From the NCBI GenBank assembly GCA_965214335.1, contig CBDCBO010000005.1:682001-746000 (forward strand): DNA of 64,000 nt. The letters are read 5' to 3'. This DNA comes from Velthaea sp965214335. GTDB taxonomy: Bacteria > Vulcanimicrobiota > Vulcanimicrobiia > Vulcanimicrobiales > Vulcanimicrobiaceae. Shown here piece after piece: positions 35,134 to 43,798 of this stretch. The notes under the pieces were generated by a model that saw only the letters and a program-made list of their open reading frames with translations, was not told the origin of the DNA and ran no database searches. The position numbers and the translations under genes are program-made. Within the stretch, counting starts at the first letter, position 1. The number at the start of each line of letters is the position of its first letter.

Positions 35134-35144
35134 AGAATCAACGC

Positions 35145-35366
35145 GTGACGTACCGTGATTTGCGCAGCCGGCTCGCCGCCATGCCGGACGACTACCTCGA
35201 TTTCACCGCCACGGCCTACGTGCGTTCGGCTGATGGCGAGCTGCTGTTTCCAATCGTCGATGTGCGGCTCACGGATGCCGCGATGCTGGGCGCCAGCCAC
35301 GGCAAACTCAAGTTGACCGGCGAAGATTATCCGCTCCTGGTCGGCAACACGTCGCGCGTCATTTGA
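35145..35366 (+). CDS. Small conserved-looking protein
   Basis: 73 residues from a GTG at 35145. The layout TYRDLRSRLAAMPDDYLDFTATAYV, PIVDVRLTD and GEDYPLLVGN is that of small proteins found widely with no known function. No membrane segment or metal site. Its stop lies 8 bases inside the end of serS on the other strand. Confidence 0.5.
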   Translation: MTYRDLRSRLAAMPDDYLDFTATAYVRSADGELLFPIVDVRLTDAAMLGASHGKLKLTGEDYPLLVGNTSRVI

Positions 35367-36651
35367 CTGCGCTGCCGTCGCCGGCGATGCGGCGGAAACC
35401 GGCGTACGGTATGAGTGCGGGCGGCAGGTCGATCGTGCCGTCGGCACACTGAAAATTTTCCAGCACGGCGAGTAACGTTCGCCCGACGGCAAGGCCCGAG
35501 CCGTTGAGGGTGTGCACGAATTCGGGCTTGCCTTTGGCCTCGCGGCGAAAACGAATGTTGGACCGGCGGGCTTGGAAATCGGTGCAATTCGAGCACGAGC
35601 TAATCTCGCGATAGCCGCCGCCGTCACTGGGCAGCCAGACTTCGAGATCGTATGTTTTGGCAGCATTGAAACCGACATCGCCGCTGCACAGCAGCATCGT
35701 CCGATGGGCCAGGCCAAGTTCGGCCAGCAGGCCTTCGGCGTGTCCGGTGAGCCGCTCGAGATCATCGAACGATCGTTCGGCCGGCGTCAGCCAAACCAAC
35801 TCGACTTTCTCGAATTGATGTTGGCGAATGAGGCCACGCGTATCTTTGCCCGCTGCGCCCGCTTCCTTGCGGAAGCACGGCGTATGCGCGCAATACTGCA
35901 GCGGTAAGCTGTCGCCGGCGAGGATCTCATCTTTATGGTATGCCGTCAGTGGAACTTCTGCCGTCGGAATCATGAAGAGCTCGACGCTAGGATCGGCAAA
36001 CATCGCGTCGGCGAATTTGGACAGCTGGCCCGTCGACCACATCGTCTCGCGCGAAACGAGATACGGCACCCCGAGTTCGAGGTAGCCGTTCGCCGCCGCG
36101 CGGTCGAGGAAAAAGTGGGCGATGGCGCGCTGCAGGCGCACGCCGGTGCCTCTGAGGATGGAGAAGCGCGACCCGGACAGCTTCGAGGCGCGCTCGAAAT
36201 CGATGATGCCGAGCGCTTCGCCCAGCTCCCAATGGGGCTTGGGCGCGAAGTCAAACCGGCGCGGCTCACCCCACGACCGGACGACGACATTGCCCGAGCT
36301 ATCGGCGCCCGCCGGCACGCTGTCGTCGAGCAGGTTCGGCACTTCGCCCAACAGCACCGCGATCTGCGCTTCGACGACCGGCGGCTCGCTCGCGGCGGTA
36401 TCGATCCGGCTGTCGAGGGCCGCGATCTGGGGTCGCAAATCGCGCGCGGCGGCAGCGCGGTCGGCGGCGCGGGAAATCGACGCGGTCAGCGCGTTCTTTT
36501 CCGCTTTGAGGGCCTCGACGGCCGTTAGCGCGTGACGCCACGTCGCGTCGAGTTCGAGCACGCGGTCGACGAACGCCGGATCGCCGCCGCGCCGCAGCGC
36601 CGACTCGCGAACGCGGTTTGGATCGCGCCGGATCAAAGCAATGTCAAGCAT
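35359..36651 (-). CDS. serS: Seryl-tRNA synthetase
   Basis: 430 residues. N-terminal coiled-coil arm (about 25-100, with ALKAEKNALTASIS), then a class II catalytic core: motif 2 in AHTPCFRKEAGAAGKDTRGLIRQHQFEKVEL and motif 3 GSGLAVGRTLLAVLENFQ. It charges tRNA-Ser; the tRNA-Ser(UGA) in this window has an unusual base 73. The ATG is 20 bases from the divergent moeA start. Confidence 0.96.
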   Translation of the reverse strand: MLDIALIRRDPNRVRESALRRGGDPAFVDRVLELDATWRHALTAVEALKAEKNALTASISRAADRAAAARDLRPQIAALDSRIDTAASEPPVVEAQIAVLLGEVPNLLDDSVPAGADSSGNVVVRSWGEPRRFDFAPKPHWELGEALGIIDFERASKLSGSRFSILRGTGVRLQRAIAHFFLDRAAANGYLELGVPYLVSRETMWSTGQLSKFADAMFADPSVELFMIPTAEVPLTAYHKDEILAGDSLPLQYCAHTPCFRKEAGAAGKDTRGLIRQHQFEKVELVWLTPAERSFDDLERLTGHAEGLLAELGLAHRTMLLCSGDVGFNAAKTYDLEVWLPSDGGGYREISSCSNCTDFQARRSNIRFRREAKGKPEFVHTLNGSGLAVGRTLLAVLENFQCADGTIDLPPALIPYAGFRRIAGDGSAVK

Positions 36652-36670
36652 CGGTAGCGAAACGCGCGTT

Positions 36671-37927
36671 ATGCGCAGTACGCAAGCGCTCCTACCGGGG
36701 GCCGTGTTCGATGCCGACCGGCTGCTTGCGCCGGCCCAAGCCCTCAGCGCGTACGCCGCCGCCGTGCCGTTGGCCCCCAGCGGTCGCGAGACCGTCGCCT
36801 TGGCTCAGGCCGCCGGCCGGATCCTGGCGGCCGACGCAATCGCCGGCGCAGCGTTTCCGCCACACCGGCGCTCGACGATGGACGGCTTCGCGGTCCGTGC
36901 CGCCGACGGGACGGCGGCACGGCGCATCGTCGGCGTGGTCCGCATGGGGCACGCGCCGCCGGGTCCGGTGGGCGCCGGCGAAGCGATGGCCATTCCGACC
37001 GGCGGGGTCCTGCCCGACGGCGCCGATGCGGTCGTCCCGCTCGAGGACGCTCGTGTCGACGCCGAAACGCTGCACGTGCGCAGCGCTCCCAGCGAGCACG
37101 ACTTCTATACGCCCGCCGGTTCGGATATGGCCGCGGGCGAAGTGGCGATCGCGGCCGGCCGGCGAATCGGCGGACCGGAATTGGGGGTGCTCGCCACGCT
37201 CGGGATCGTCGCCGTCAGCGTTTTCCGGCGCCCCCGATTCGCGATTATCTCCACCGGCGATGAACTCGTGGACGCCGGCCGCGTCCCCGGCATCGGCCAG
37301 GTGCGCGACTCGAACCGCTGGGCGATCGCCGGCGCCCTCGAAGCCATGGGGGCCGAGGCGCTGCACCTGCCCAATGCGCCGGACGATCTGGCGGCTCTGC
37401 GCGCCGCCCTCGCGACCGGCTTAGCGCAGGCCGACGGCGTGTTTCTGACCGGCGGTTCGTCGGTCGGCGAACGCGATCTCACGCCGGACGTGATCGAAAG
37501 CTTCGAGGGTCCCGGTGTCATCGTTCACGGACTCCGGGTGAAACCCGGTAAGCCGACCGTGCTGGCTGCCGTCGGTACGAAGCCGGTTATCGGCCTGCCC
37601 GGAAACCCGACCTCGGCGCTGATCATTCTCGAAGCGATTTGCGCGCCGCTGGTGTACGCGATGACCGGGATCGTCGCCCCGCGGCCGGTCACGATCGCGG
37701 CGCTCGCCGGCGATGTTTTCGCCGGCCGGGCCGGCTGGACGTGGTACGTACCGGCCGAACTGCGCCGCGCTGCGGCCGGCGAACGAGCGTTCCCGTTGAC
37801 GTTACGATCCGCGCACACCAGCTTGCTGGCGCGCGCGTCGGGCTACGTCGTCTTAACCGAAGACCGGCCGCGCATCGAAGCCGGCGAGCCGCTCGCGGTG
37901 ATTCGCTTCAGCGGCGGGGGCCGGTGA
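36671..37927 (+). CDS. moeA: Molybdopterin molybdenumtransferase
   Basis: 418 residues from an ATG at 36671. MoeA inserts molybdate into molybdopterin. Motifs: FPPHRRSTMDGFAVRAADG (domain I), ISTGDELVDAG, VRDSNRWAIAGALEA, FLTGGSSVGERD and KPVIGLPGNPTSALI (MoCF-fold domain), then a C-terminal barrel. No other molybdenum cofactor gene is in the window. Downstream the BON gene overlaps its stop. Confidence 0.93.
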   Translation: MRSTQALLPGAVFDADRLLAPAQALSAYAAAVPLAPSGRETVALAQAAGRILAADAIAGAAFPPHRRSTMDGFAVRAADGTAARRIVGVVRMGHAPPGPVGAGEAMAIPTGGVLPDGADAVVPLEDARVDAETLHVRSAPSEHDFYTPAGSDMAAGEVAIAAGRRIGGPELGVLATLGIVAVSVFRRPRFAIISTGDELVDAGRVPGIGQVRDSNRWAIAGALEAMGAEALHLPNAPDDLAALRAALATGLAQADGVFLTGGSSVGERDLTPDVIESFEGPGVIVHGLRVKPGKPTVLAAVGTKPVIGLPGNPTSALIILEAICAPLVYAMTGIVAPRPVTIAALAGDVFAGRAGWTWYVPAELRRAAAGERAFPLTLRSAHTSLLARASGYVVLTEDRPRIEAGEPLAVIRFSGGGR

Positions 37928-38478
37928 AGCGGGCCGCGGCCGCGTCGGTGCTCGTGTTGCTCGCGGCGTGCGGCGGGCCAACGGGCGACACGCACCAGCC
38001 GGACAGCGGGCCAACGTTGCCGCCCGGCGGCGCGTTCCGCGACGGCTTGCTGTACGCCGCGGTCAAGACCCGGCTGGCCGGAGCGGACATCGACTCGGCG
38101 ACCCGGATCAGCGTCGTGGTGCATGACGGGGCGGTGACGTTGCGCGGCGTGGTTGCCGATGCCGCCGCAAAAGCCGGTGACGCCAGAATGGTGCGCGCGA
38201 TGCGCGGCGTCAAATCGCTCGACGACGAGCTGCGCGTCGGACGCACGGGGCCCTCGACGGCCCAAACCATCGGCGATGCCGCCCTGTTGGCGGCAGTCGA
38301 AAGCGCGCTCGTCGCGCAGACCGGCGTCAACGTGACGGGCGTTCACGTCCACGCGAACGCCGGCACCGTCACCTTGACCGGCCATGCGGCCACGCCGGCC
38401 ATAAAGTCGACCATGCTCGCCGCGGTTCGAAAAACGCCCGGGGTGCGCAACGTCGTGGACCGGCTCGCGGTCAGGTAG
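37924..38478 (+). CDS. Lipoprotein with two BON domains
   Basis: 184 residues from a GTG at 37924 that overlaps the moeA stop by four bases. A lipoprotein signal ends LLAACGG, so the cysteine would be lipidated. Two BON units follow: AVKTRLAGADIDSATRISVVVHDGAVTLRGVV and AVESALVAQTGVNVTGVHVHANAGTVTLTG, each ending with a V-x-N-V-type turn. BON proteins bind the outer envelope or lipids; role is not specific. Confidence 0.82.
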   Translation: MKRAAAASVLVLLAACGGPTGDTHQPDSGPTLPPGGAFRDGLLYAAVKTRLAGADIDSATRISVVVHDGAVTLRGVVADAAAKAGDARMVRAMRGVKSLDDELRVGRTGPSTAQTIGDAALLAAVESALVAQTGVNVTGVHVHANAGTVTLTGHAATPAIKSTMLAAVRKTPGVRNVVDRLAVR

Positions 38479-38484
38479 GTAACG

Positions 38485-39600
38485 ATGGTGACCCCGCAAC
38501 CGACGCTGCAAGTCCAAGCCGTCCCGGCCGTTACGCCCTTCGTCGCCCCGGAGGAACTCGCGCGGCGCGCCGGCTTGCCGTCGCTGTTGCGGCTAGGGGC
38601 GAACGAAAGCGCCTTCGGACCGTCGCCGCGAGCGATAACGGCGATGCGCGAAGCCGTCGCGCTGGCGTCGCTCTACGGCGACCCCGAATCGGTCGAATTG
38701 CGCACGGCGCTGGCCGCGCGACATGCTTGCGAGATCGCCAATATCGTCGTCGGGTCCGGTATCGACGATCTCATGTCGCTCATCATCCGCACGTTTTGCG
38801 CGCCCGGCGATGTGTCGCTGGCAACGCGCGGAACGTATGCGACGTGGGCCTATCACGTCGCCGCCTATGGTGCGGTTGCGGCCACGGCCGAGCCGACGCG
38901 GGCAGCGTCGATCGACGTTGACGCGCTGATCGCGCAAGCCCGGATCGTTGCGCCCAAGATCGTCTACGTTGCCAATCCCGACAATCCCAGCGGCGCTTTC
39001 GTCGCGGCGGCGGAGCTCGCGCGCTTACGCGCCGGCTTAGCGCCCGACGTGCTGTTGGTGCTCGATGAAGCCTACGCCGACTTCGTCGAACCGGCGCTGC
39101 TGCCGCCGGCCGTGCTCGATCCGCGCACGATCCGGCTGCGCACGTTTTCGAAGGCCTTCGGCTTAGCCGGCGCGCGGGTCGGGTACGCCGTTTGCGCGGC
39201 AAGTTACGTCGCGGTGTTTCAACGCATTCGGCAGCACTTCGGGGTCAATCGGACGGCCCAAATCGGTGCGCTGGCGGCGCTCGACGACCTCGAATTCGCG
39301 CGGTCGGTGGTTGCCGAAGTCGCCGCCGGCCGGGAAGAGTACGCCGAGCTGGGCCGGCGGCTGGGGTGCCGGACGTTGCCCTCGGCGACGAACTTCGTGT
39401 GCTTCGAGATCGGCACGCGTTCGGCCGCGGAAGCGATGGTCGAGACACTCTTGGCGCACGGCGTTTTCGTGCGTAAACCGGCCGCCGCTCCGATCGACGG
39501 ATACATTCGGGTCACCGTCGGTACGGTCGCGCAACGCACGGCGTTCGCGAAGATCTTCGCCGAGGCGCTCGAACGTGTGCGCGAGAAAGCCGCCGTGTGA
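38485..39600 (+). CDS. hisC: Histidinol-phosphate aminotransferase-like protein
   Basis: 371 residues. Class II (fold I) PLP aminotransferase: LRLGANESAFGPSPRA, NPDNPSGAFV, LDEAYADFVEP and the PLP lysine in RTFSKAFGLAGARVGY. The HisC-type ending GYIRVTVGT is present. It would convert imidazole-acetol phosphate to histidinol phosphate, or an aromatic keto acid to amino acid. No his genes are adjacent, so the aromatic role is possible. Confidence 0.85.
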   Translation: MVTPQPTLQVQAVPAVTPFVAPEELARRAGLPSLLRLGANESAFGPSPRAITAMREAVALASLYGDPESVELRTALAARHACEIANIVVGSGIDDLMSLIIRTFCAPGDVSLATRGTYATWAYHVAAYGAVAATAEPTRAASIDVDALIAQARIVAPKIVYVANPDNPSGAFVAAAELARLRAGLAPDVLLVLDEAYADFVEPALLPPAVLDPRTIRLRTFSKAFGLAGARVGYAVCAASYVAVFQRIRQHFGVNRTAQIGALAALDDLEFARSVVAEVAAGREEYAELGRRLGCRTLPSATNFVCFEIGTRSAAEAMVETLLAHGVFVRKPAAAPIDGYIRVTVGTVAQRTAFAKIFAEALERVREKAAV

Positions 39601-40322
39601 GGTATGCGATCGTGTCGGACGTGCACGGCAATCTCGAAGCATTGCAGGCCGCGCTCGACCTCATGGCGCCGGCTGACGGCGTGCTGTGCTTGGGCGACAT
39701 CGTCGGCTATGGACCCAACCCCAACGAGTGCGTCGAGCTGATTCGCGCGCGCGCGACCGCCACCGTGCTGGGCAATCACGATGTCGCCGCGATCGATAGT
39801 TTTGGTTTATCGTATTTCAATCCGGCGGCGCGGGAAGCGATGCAGTGGACGCAAACCGTCCTGACGGCGGAGAACGCCGACTGGCTCAATTCGCTGGGTT
39901 ACGAGTTTCGCGCACCCGATTTTCTGCTCGTGCATGGTGCGCCGGTTTCGTACTTCGAGTACATTCTCGATAAGGCGGCTGCACAGCGGGCGTTCATGGC
40001 AACCGATGCGCCGCTGATTTTCGTCGGCCACACGCACATCGCGGAATATTATGCGTTGCGCCCTGACGGTTCGATCGACCACAAACATTTGCAGCAGGGC
40101 GGCAGTTTCGCGCTCGATGCCGGTTCGCGCTACATCGTCAATGTCGGCAGCGTCGGCCAACCGCGCGACCTCAATCCCAAAGCATCGTTCGCCTTCTACG
40201 AGCCGGCAACCGCAACGGTCACGATCAATCGCTTCGAGTATGCGATCTCGCGCGTCGCGGAGAAAATCGCATCGGTGCAATTACCTGATGCGCTCGCGCG
40301 CCGGCTCGCGGTGGGTCGATAA
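39597..40322 (+). CDS. Metallophosphoesterase (YfcE-like)
   Basis: 241 residues from a GTG at 39597 overlapping the hisC stop by four bases. The fold is set by YAIVSDVHGNLEAL (D-x-H), LGDIVGYGPNP (GD), GNHD and VGHTHIAEYY (GH-x-H), which are the dinuclear-metal ligands. Relatives cleave phosphodiesters of unclear nature. The Leu-rich C-terminus (FAFYEPATATVTI) is standard. Confidence 0.9.
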   Translation: MRYAIVSDVHGNLEALQAALDLMAPADGVLCLGDIVGYGPNPNECVELIRARATATVLGNHDVAAIDSFGLSYFNPAAREAMQWTQTVLTAENADWLNSLGYEFRAPDFLLVHGAPVSYFEYILDKAAAQRAFMATDAPLIFVGHTHIAEYYALRPDGSIDHKHLQQGGSFALDAGSRYIVNVGSVGQPRDLNPKASFAFYEPATATVTINRFEYAISRVAEKIASVQLPDALARRLAVGR

Positions 40323-40327
40323 GCGCA

Positions 40328-41302
40328 TTGCCGGCGGCGGTGCGGCGAGCCCGGCATGGTCTGGGCCTCGCGATCTTCGTCCTCGGCGTTGCGAGCGCAA
40401 GCGCGGCGGCCACGGCGGGCGTCGCAGCCCACGCCGGCGTCAGCCGAAACGACTACGCCAACGTTCCGTTCAACGAGTCGATGCGAACCGGATTGCGCGC
40501 TTTTTATCTGCGCGACTTCGGTACGGCGCGACGCGGCTTCGAGCGCGCCCTGGGCGTCGTTCCGGACAACACGTTAGCGATCGCGTTCATCAATGCGACG
40601 GCGCTGCAAACGCCGCACGAACTCGACGCGCTCATCGACGCGGAAGAAGACGCGTTGGGCAAACGTCCGCGCGACTATCTGACCCACGTGCGGCTCGGCT
40701 TTTCGTATCTATTCGCGGCGCGACTGGGACGCGAGCGTGACGCCGATGCGCGCGAAGAACTCAACGCGGCCGTAACGCTCGAACCCGAGGCGGCCGCAGC
40801 GCACGTCGGCTTGGGTATCTTGCGCGAATCGGAGCGCAGCACCAATCGCGCGAAGGTCGAGTTTCTCGCCGCGCTGCGCGCCGATGCAAATAATGTTTTG
40901 GCGCGTGAATATTTAGCGCTGCTGTATCAAGCCGATCTCAAAGACCCGCAACGCGCGCTCGCGTATATTATCGACATTCCCAATCTGGCGCCGGACTACG
41001 CCGACATCTATTACCACCTGGCGTCGCTCTTCGACGATCTCGGTCAAGCCGAGGCGGCGACGCGTTACGCCACGCTGGGCCTTGAAAAAGATATCGGCCA
41101 CGTCGGTGAGGCCGGTCAGCACGGCTACACGCTGCTGGCGCAGGTGTATCTCGGCGAACGAAAGATTGCCGACGCGCGCCGCGTTTTGCGCGCCTCGATC
41201 GCCGCGAATGCCGATGCGGCCTTTGCCGCCACGCTGCTGCGCAAAGTCGATAACGGCGATTACGATCCACGCAAGCCGACGCCGCCGCCGCGCCCGCAAT
41301 GA
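40328..41302 (+). CDS. Secreted TPR-like protein
   Basis: 324 residues from a TTG at 40328, with a signal peptide (LGLAIFVLGVASASAAAT). The mature protein has TPR-like helical pairs, such as FGTARRGFERALGVVPDN, AAAAHVGLGILRESERS and LAREYLALLYQADLKDPQRAL, ending with a Pro-rich tail. It is coupled by four bases to the thioesterase gene. Different in detail from the TPR protein at 3351-4490. Confidence 0.72.
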   Translation: MPAAVRRARHGLGLAIFVLGVASASAAATAGVAAHAGVSRNDYANVPFNESMRTGLRAFYLRDFGTARRGFERALGVVPDNTLAIAFINATALQTPHELDALIDAEEDALGKRPRDYLTHVRLGFSYLFAARLGRERDADAREELNAAVTLEPEAAAAHVGLGILRESERSTNRAKVEFLAALRADANNVLAREYLALLYQADLKDPQRALAYIIDIPNLAPDYADIYYHLASLFDDLGQAEAATRYATLGLEKDIGHVGEAGQHGYTLLAQVYLGERKIADARRVLRASIAANADAAFAATLLRKVDNGDYDPRKPTPPPRPQ

Positions 41303-41742
41303 TTGCTCCGATCGATAACGGCGCTTGCTTCGCCTGCGGGCCGCACAACGCGCAGGGTTTGCAATTGACCTTCGAGCCCGCCGGCCACGACGGCGCGCGC
41401 GCGACGATCACGCTGGCCGGTCATCTGCAGGGCTACGCGGGGATCGCTCACGGCGGTATCGTGATGTTGCTGCTCGACGAGGTGATGGCGCACGCCGCCG
41501 GCTACGCCGGCGCCAAGGTGGTGACCGCCGCCGTTGCCGTGCGCTTTCGCGCCCCGGTGTTGCTGGGCGTGCCGCTCACGCTCAGCGGCCGGGTCGTCGC
41601 GACCCGGGCCAAGATTCTCAAGGTCGATGCGGCCATTCACGACGCCGCGGGCGTGCTGCTGGTGAGCGGTACGGGCTCGTTCGTACGGTTCGGCACGCTT
41701 GAGCCCGGCCGCGGCAACTCGGCCGCATTCCGGGCGGTATAA
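41299..41742 (+). CDS. Hotdog-fold thioesterase, PaaI-like
   Basis: 147 residues. The PaaI-like hotdog outline is seen: CFACGPHNAQGLQLTFE at the start (cysteine pair unusual but known in this group), GYAGIAHGGIVMLLLDEVM with the HGG/D-E active site, and VRFRAPVLLGVPLTLSGRV. It would hydrolyse acyl-CoA thioesters. Overlaps the TPR gene by four bases and precedes smpB by seven. Confidence 0.85.
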   Translation: MIAPIDNGACFACGPHNAQGLQLTFEPAGHDGARATITLAGHLQGYAGIAHGGIVMLLLDEVMAHAAGYAGAKVVTAAVAVRFRAPVLLGVPLTLSGRVVATRAKILKVDAAIHDAAGVLLVSGTGSFVRFGTLEPGRGNSAAFRAV

Positions 41743-41748
41743 CCGGAG

Positions 41749-42264
41749 ATGGCAAAGATGAAGGCCGCCCGGGTGGCGGCTCGCGAGCAGCCGGTGCGGT
41801 CGCCGCTGCTCGAAAACCGGCGCGCGCGGTTCGAGTACGAAATCATGGACACCGTCGTTGCCGGAATTTCGCTCATGGGCACCGAGATCAAGTCGCTGCG
41901 GACCGGCGCCGGCGCGTCGATCAACGAGGCCTACGTGCGCATCCGCGAGGGCGAAGCGTGGCTGGTGTCGATGACGATTCCAACCTACAAAGAAGGTAGT
42001 TTTTCGAATCACGAACCCGGCCGGCCGCGTAAGTTGCTCATGCATCGCGAGCAGATCGAACGCTTCGCGTCGCGCTTGTCCGAAAAGGGGCTCACGCTCA
42101 TACCGTTGCGGATGTTTTTTACCGAACCCGGCACTCCCGGACTCAAGCCGGGAGTCGTAAAAATACTCATTGGGTTAGGGCGCGGTAAGAAAACTTGGGA
42201 CAAGCGCCGGACCGAAGCTGAGCGCGACGTCAAACGCGAACTCGAACGCGTTGCGCGGCGCTAG
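41749..42264 (+). CDS. smpB: SsrA-binding protein SmpB
   Basis: 171 residues, slightly long for SmpB. It brings tmRNA to stalled ribosomes. Motifs: ENRRARFEYEIMDTVVAGISLMGTEIKSLRTGAGASINEAYVRI, the GKKTWDKRR end with basic tail. A short insertion of three to four residues (TEPGTPGLKPG) sits before the last strand, and an exact hairpin is coded there: ACTCCCGG at 42133-42140 and CCGGGAGT at 42148-42155. No tmRNA gene was seen in the window. Confidence 0.93.
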   Translation: MAKMKAARVAAREQPVRSPLLENRRARFEYEIMDTVVAGISLMGTEIKSLRTGAGASINEAYVRIREGEAWLVSMTIPTYKEGSFSNHEPGRPRKLLMHREQIERFASRLSEKGLTLIPLRMFFTEPGTPGLKPGVVKILIGLGRGKKTWDKRRTEAERDVKRELERVARR

Positions 42265-43117
42265 GCCGGATCGCGCGCTCGATGCGCTCGCGCGAAACTC
42301 CAAAACGCTGCCGGCCGGCGGCACGCTCGTCGTGGCGTGCAGCGGCGGCCCGGACTCCGTTGCGCTCGCGGCGGTGCTCGACCGGATCGCGCGGGCGGAC
42401 GGTTTCGAGCTGGTGCTTGCGCACGTGAATCACGGCATCCGCCGCTCGGCCGGCCAAGACGAATGTGTCGTGCTGGCCGTCGGCGCGCGCCTGGGGCGGC
42501 CCGTGCGCGTCGCCGCCGCGCCGGCGGGCCGGACCGACGAAGCATGGCTACGCGAGGTTCGTTATGCGGCACTGCGCGACATCGCGGCTGCGCTCGGTGC
42601 GGCGGCGGTTGCGACGGCACATACGGCCGAAGATCAAACCGAAACGGTCTTACTCGCGCTGTTTCGCGGGACCGGCCTGACCGGGCTGGCCGGTATGGCG
42701 GCCGATGCCACGCTTTCCGGCGGCCTGCGCGTGGTGCGGCCGGTGCTCCGGGCAACGCGCGCGGATCTGCTCGACGAGCTGCGGCGCAGCGGGTTGCCGT
42801 ACGCGCTCGATCCGACCAACGCCGACCGGCGCTATCGGCGCAACGCGGTGCGGTCGGCGCTCGCGCAGCTACGGTCCGACTTTCCGCAACTCGATCGCTC
42901 CGTTGCGCGCTGCGCGGCAATCGTGCGCGGCGAGCTCGACGGAGGCCAACGGATCGTCGCTCGGCGGCGCTTACGGGCCCGGCTTGCAACGCAGGGCGAA
43001 CTGCGCGATATCTCGTTCGAACGAATTGAAGCTGCGCTCGACGCCCGCCCGGGGCGGCGCGTTTTTCTTAAACCGGGCCTTACAGTCGAGGCCGGAGATC
43101 GACATGACGGATATTGA
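42251..43117 (+). CDS. tilS: tRNA(Ile)-lysidine synthase
   Basis: 288 residues from a TTG at 42251 that overlaps smpB by 14 bases. TilS converts C34 to lysidine in tRNA-Ile(CAU). The PP-loop motif SGGPDSVALAAVL at the N-terminus and ATAHTAEDQTETVLLALFRGTGLTGLAGM are typical. It is at the short end of the family and lacks the longer C-terminal domains. Its end overlaps hpt by 14 bases. Confidence 0.9.
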   Translation: MRGARPDRALDALARNSKTLPAGGTLVVACSGGPDSVALAAVLDRIARADGFELVLAHVNHGIRRSAGQDECVVLAVGARLGRPVRVAAAPAGRTDEAWLREVRYAALRDIAAALGAAAVATAHTAEDQTETVLLALFRGTGLTGLAGMAADATLSGGLRVVRPVLRATRADLLDELRRSGLPYALDPTNADRRYRRNAVRSALAQLRSDFPQLDRSVARCAAIVRGELDGGQRIVARRRLRARLATQGELRDISFERIEAALDARPGRRVFLKPGLTVEAGDRHDGY

Positions 43118-43679
43118 AGCGGTCGTCTTCAGCCCGAGCGATATCGCGGCGGCGATCCGGCGCATGGCCGTTGCCGTGGCCCGCGATTATGTCGGCTCAA
43201 CCGTCGTCTTACTGGGTGTGCTCAAAGGTGCGCTGTTCGTTACCGCCGATCTGGCGCGCGACATCTCCGCCGTCGCCGGCACCAGCGTCGAAGTCCAACT
43301 CGATTTCTTGGCCGTTTCGAGTTACGGTAACGCGCATCGCAGTTCGGGTGAAGTGCGTTTAGTCCAAGACACCAGCCACAGCATCGAAGGCAAGCACGTG
43401 CTCGTCGTGGAGGACATCGTCGACAACGGACTCACGCTCAAATACTTGCGGACGCTGTTGGGTGGCCGCGCGCCGGCATCGCTGCGCACGGCGGTGCTCT
43501 TGGACAAGCCTTACAACCGGCGGGTCGATGTGCCCGTTGATTATGTCGGAATGACCTGCCCTGACGAATTCGTCGTAGGGTACGGTCTCGACTACCAGGA
43601 ACGGTATAGAACTCTGCCCTACGTTGCGAAACTTCGTTCGGAGATCTTTACACCGCTCGGAGAAACCGTTGCGCGGTAA
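43104..43679 (+). CDS. hpt: Hypoxanthine phosphoribosyltransferase
   Basis: 191 residues from an ATG at 43104. The PRPP loop VLVVEDIVDNGLTL and the N-terminal LLGVLKGALFVTADLAR identify it. It salvages hypoxanthine/guanine with PRPP. The tilS-hpt-ftsH order is a long-known cluster in many bacteria. Confidence 0.95.
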   Translation: MTDIEAVVFSPSDIAAAIRRMAVAVARDYVGSTVVLLGVLKGALFVTADLARDISAVAGTSVEVQLDFLAVSSYGNAHRSSGEVRLVQDTSHSIEGKHVLVVEDIVDNGLTLKYLRTLLGGRAPASLRTAVLLDKPYNRRVDVPVDYVGMTCPDEFVVGYGLDYQERYRTLPYVAKLRSEIFTPLGETVAR

Positions 43680-43748
43680 ACCGGAACGCCGGCGAGTCGA
43701 AACGTGTTCCGAGGAGAAACGTTCTAATTTGTCGACGGTAACCGTTCC

Positions 43749-43764
43749 CGGGGGTCGACCCCCG
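43749..43764 (+). promoter_or_regulatory. 16-base perfect palindrome upstream of ftsH
   Basis: CGGGGGTCGACCCCCG, with partial GTTC and GAAC flanks. It is 35 bases before the ftsH start. It could be an operator for a dimeric regulator or a stable hairpin in the leader of ftsH. Confidence 0.5.
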
Positions 43765-43798
43765 AACGAACCGGCGCTGGGAGCCTCGCTTACAGTAC

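Noticed and set aside
42133..42155. Terminator inside smpB
   Set aside because: A perfect stem exists but it lies within the coding frame of a conserved protein without a T-run; it is noted only as a coding hairpin.
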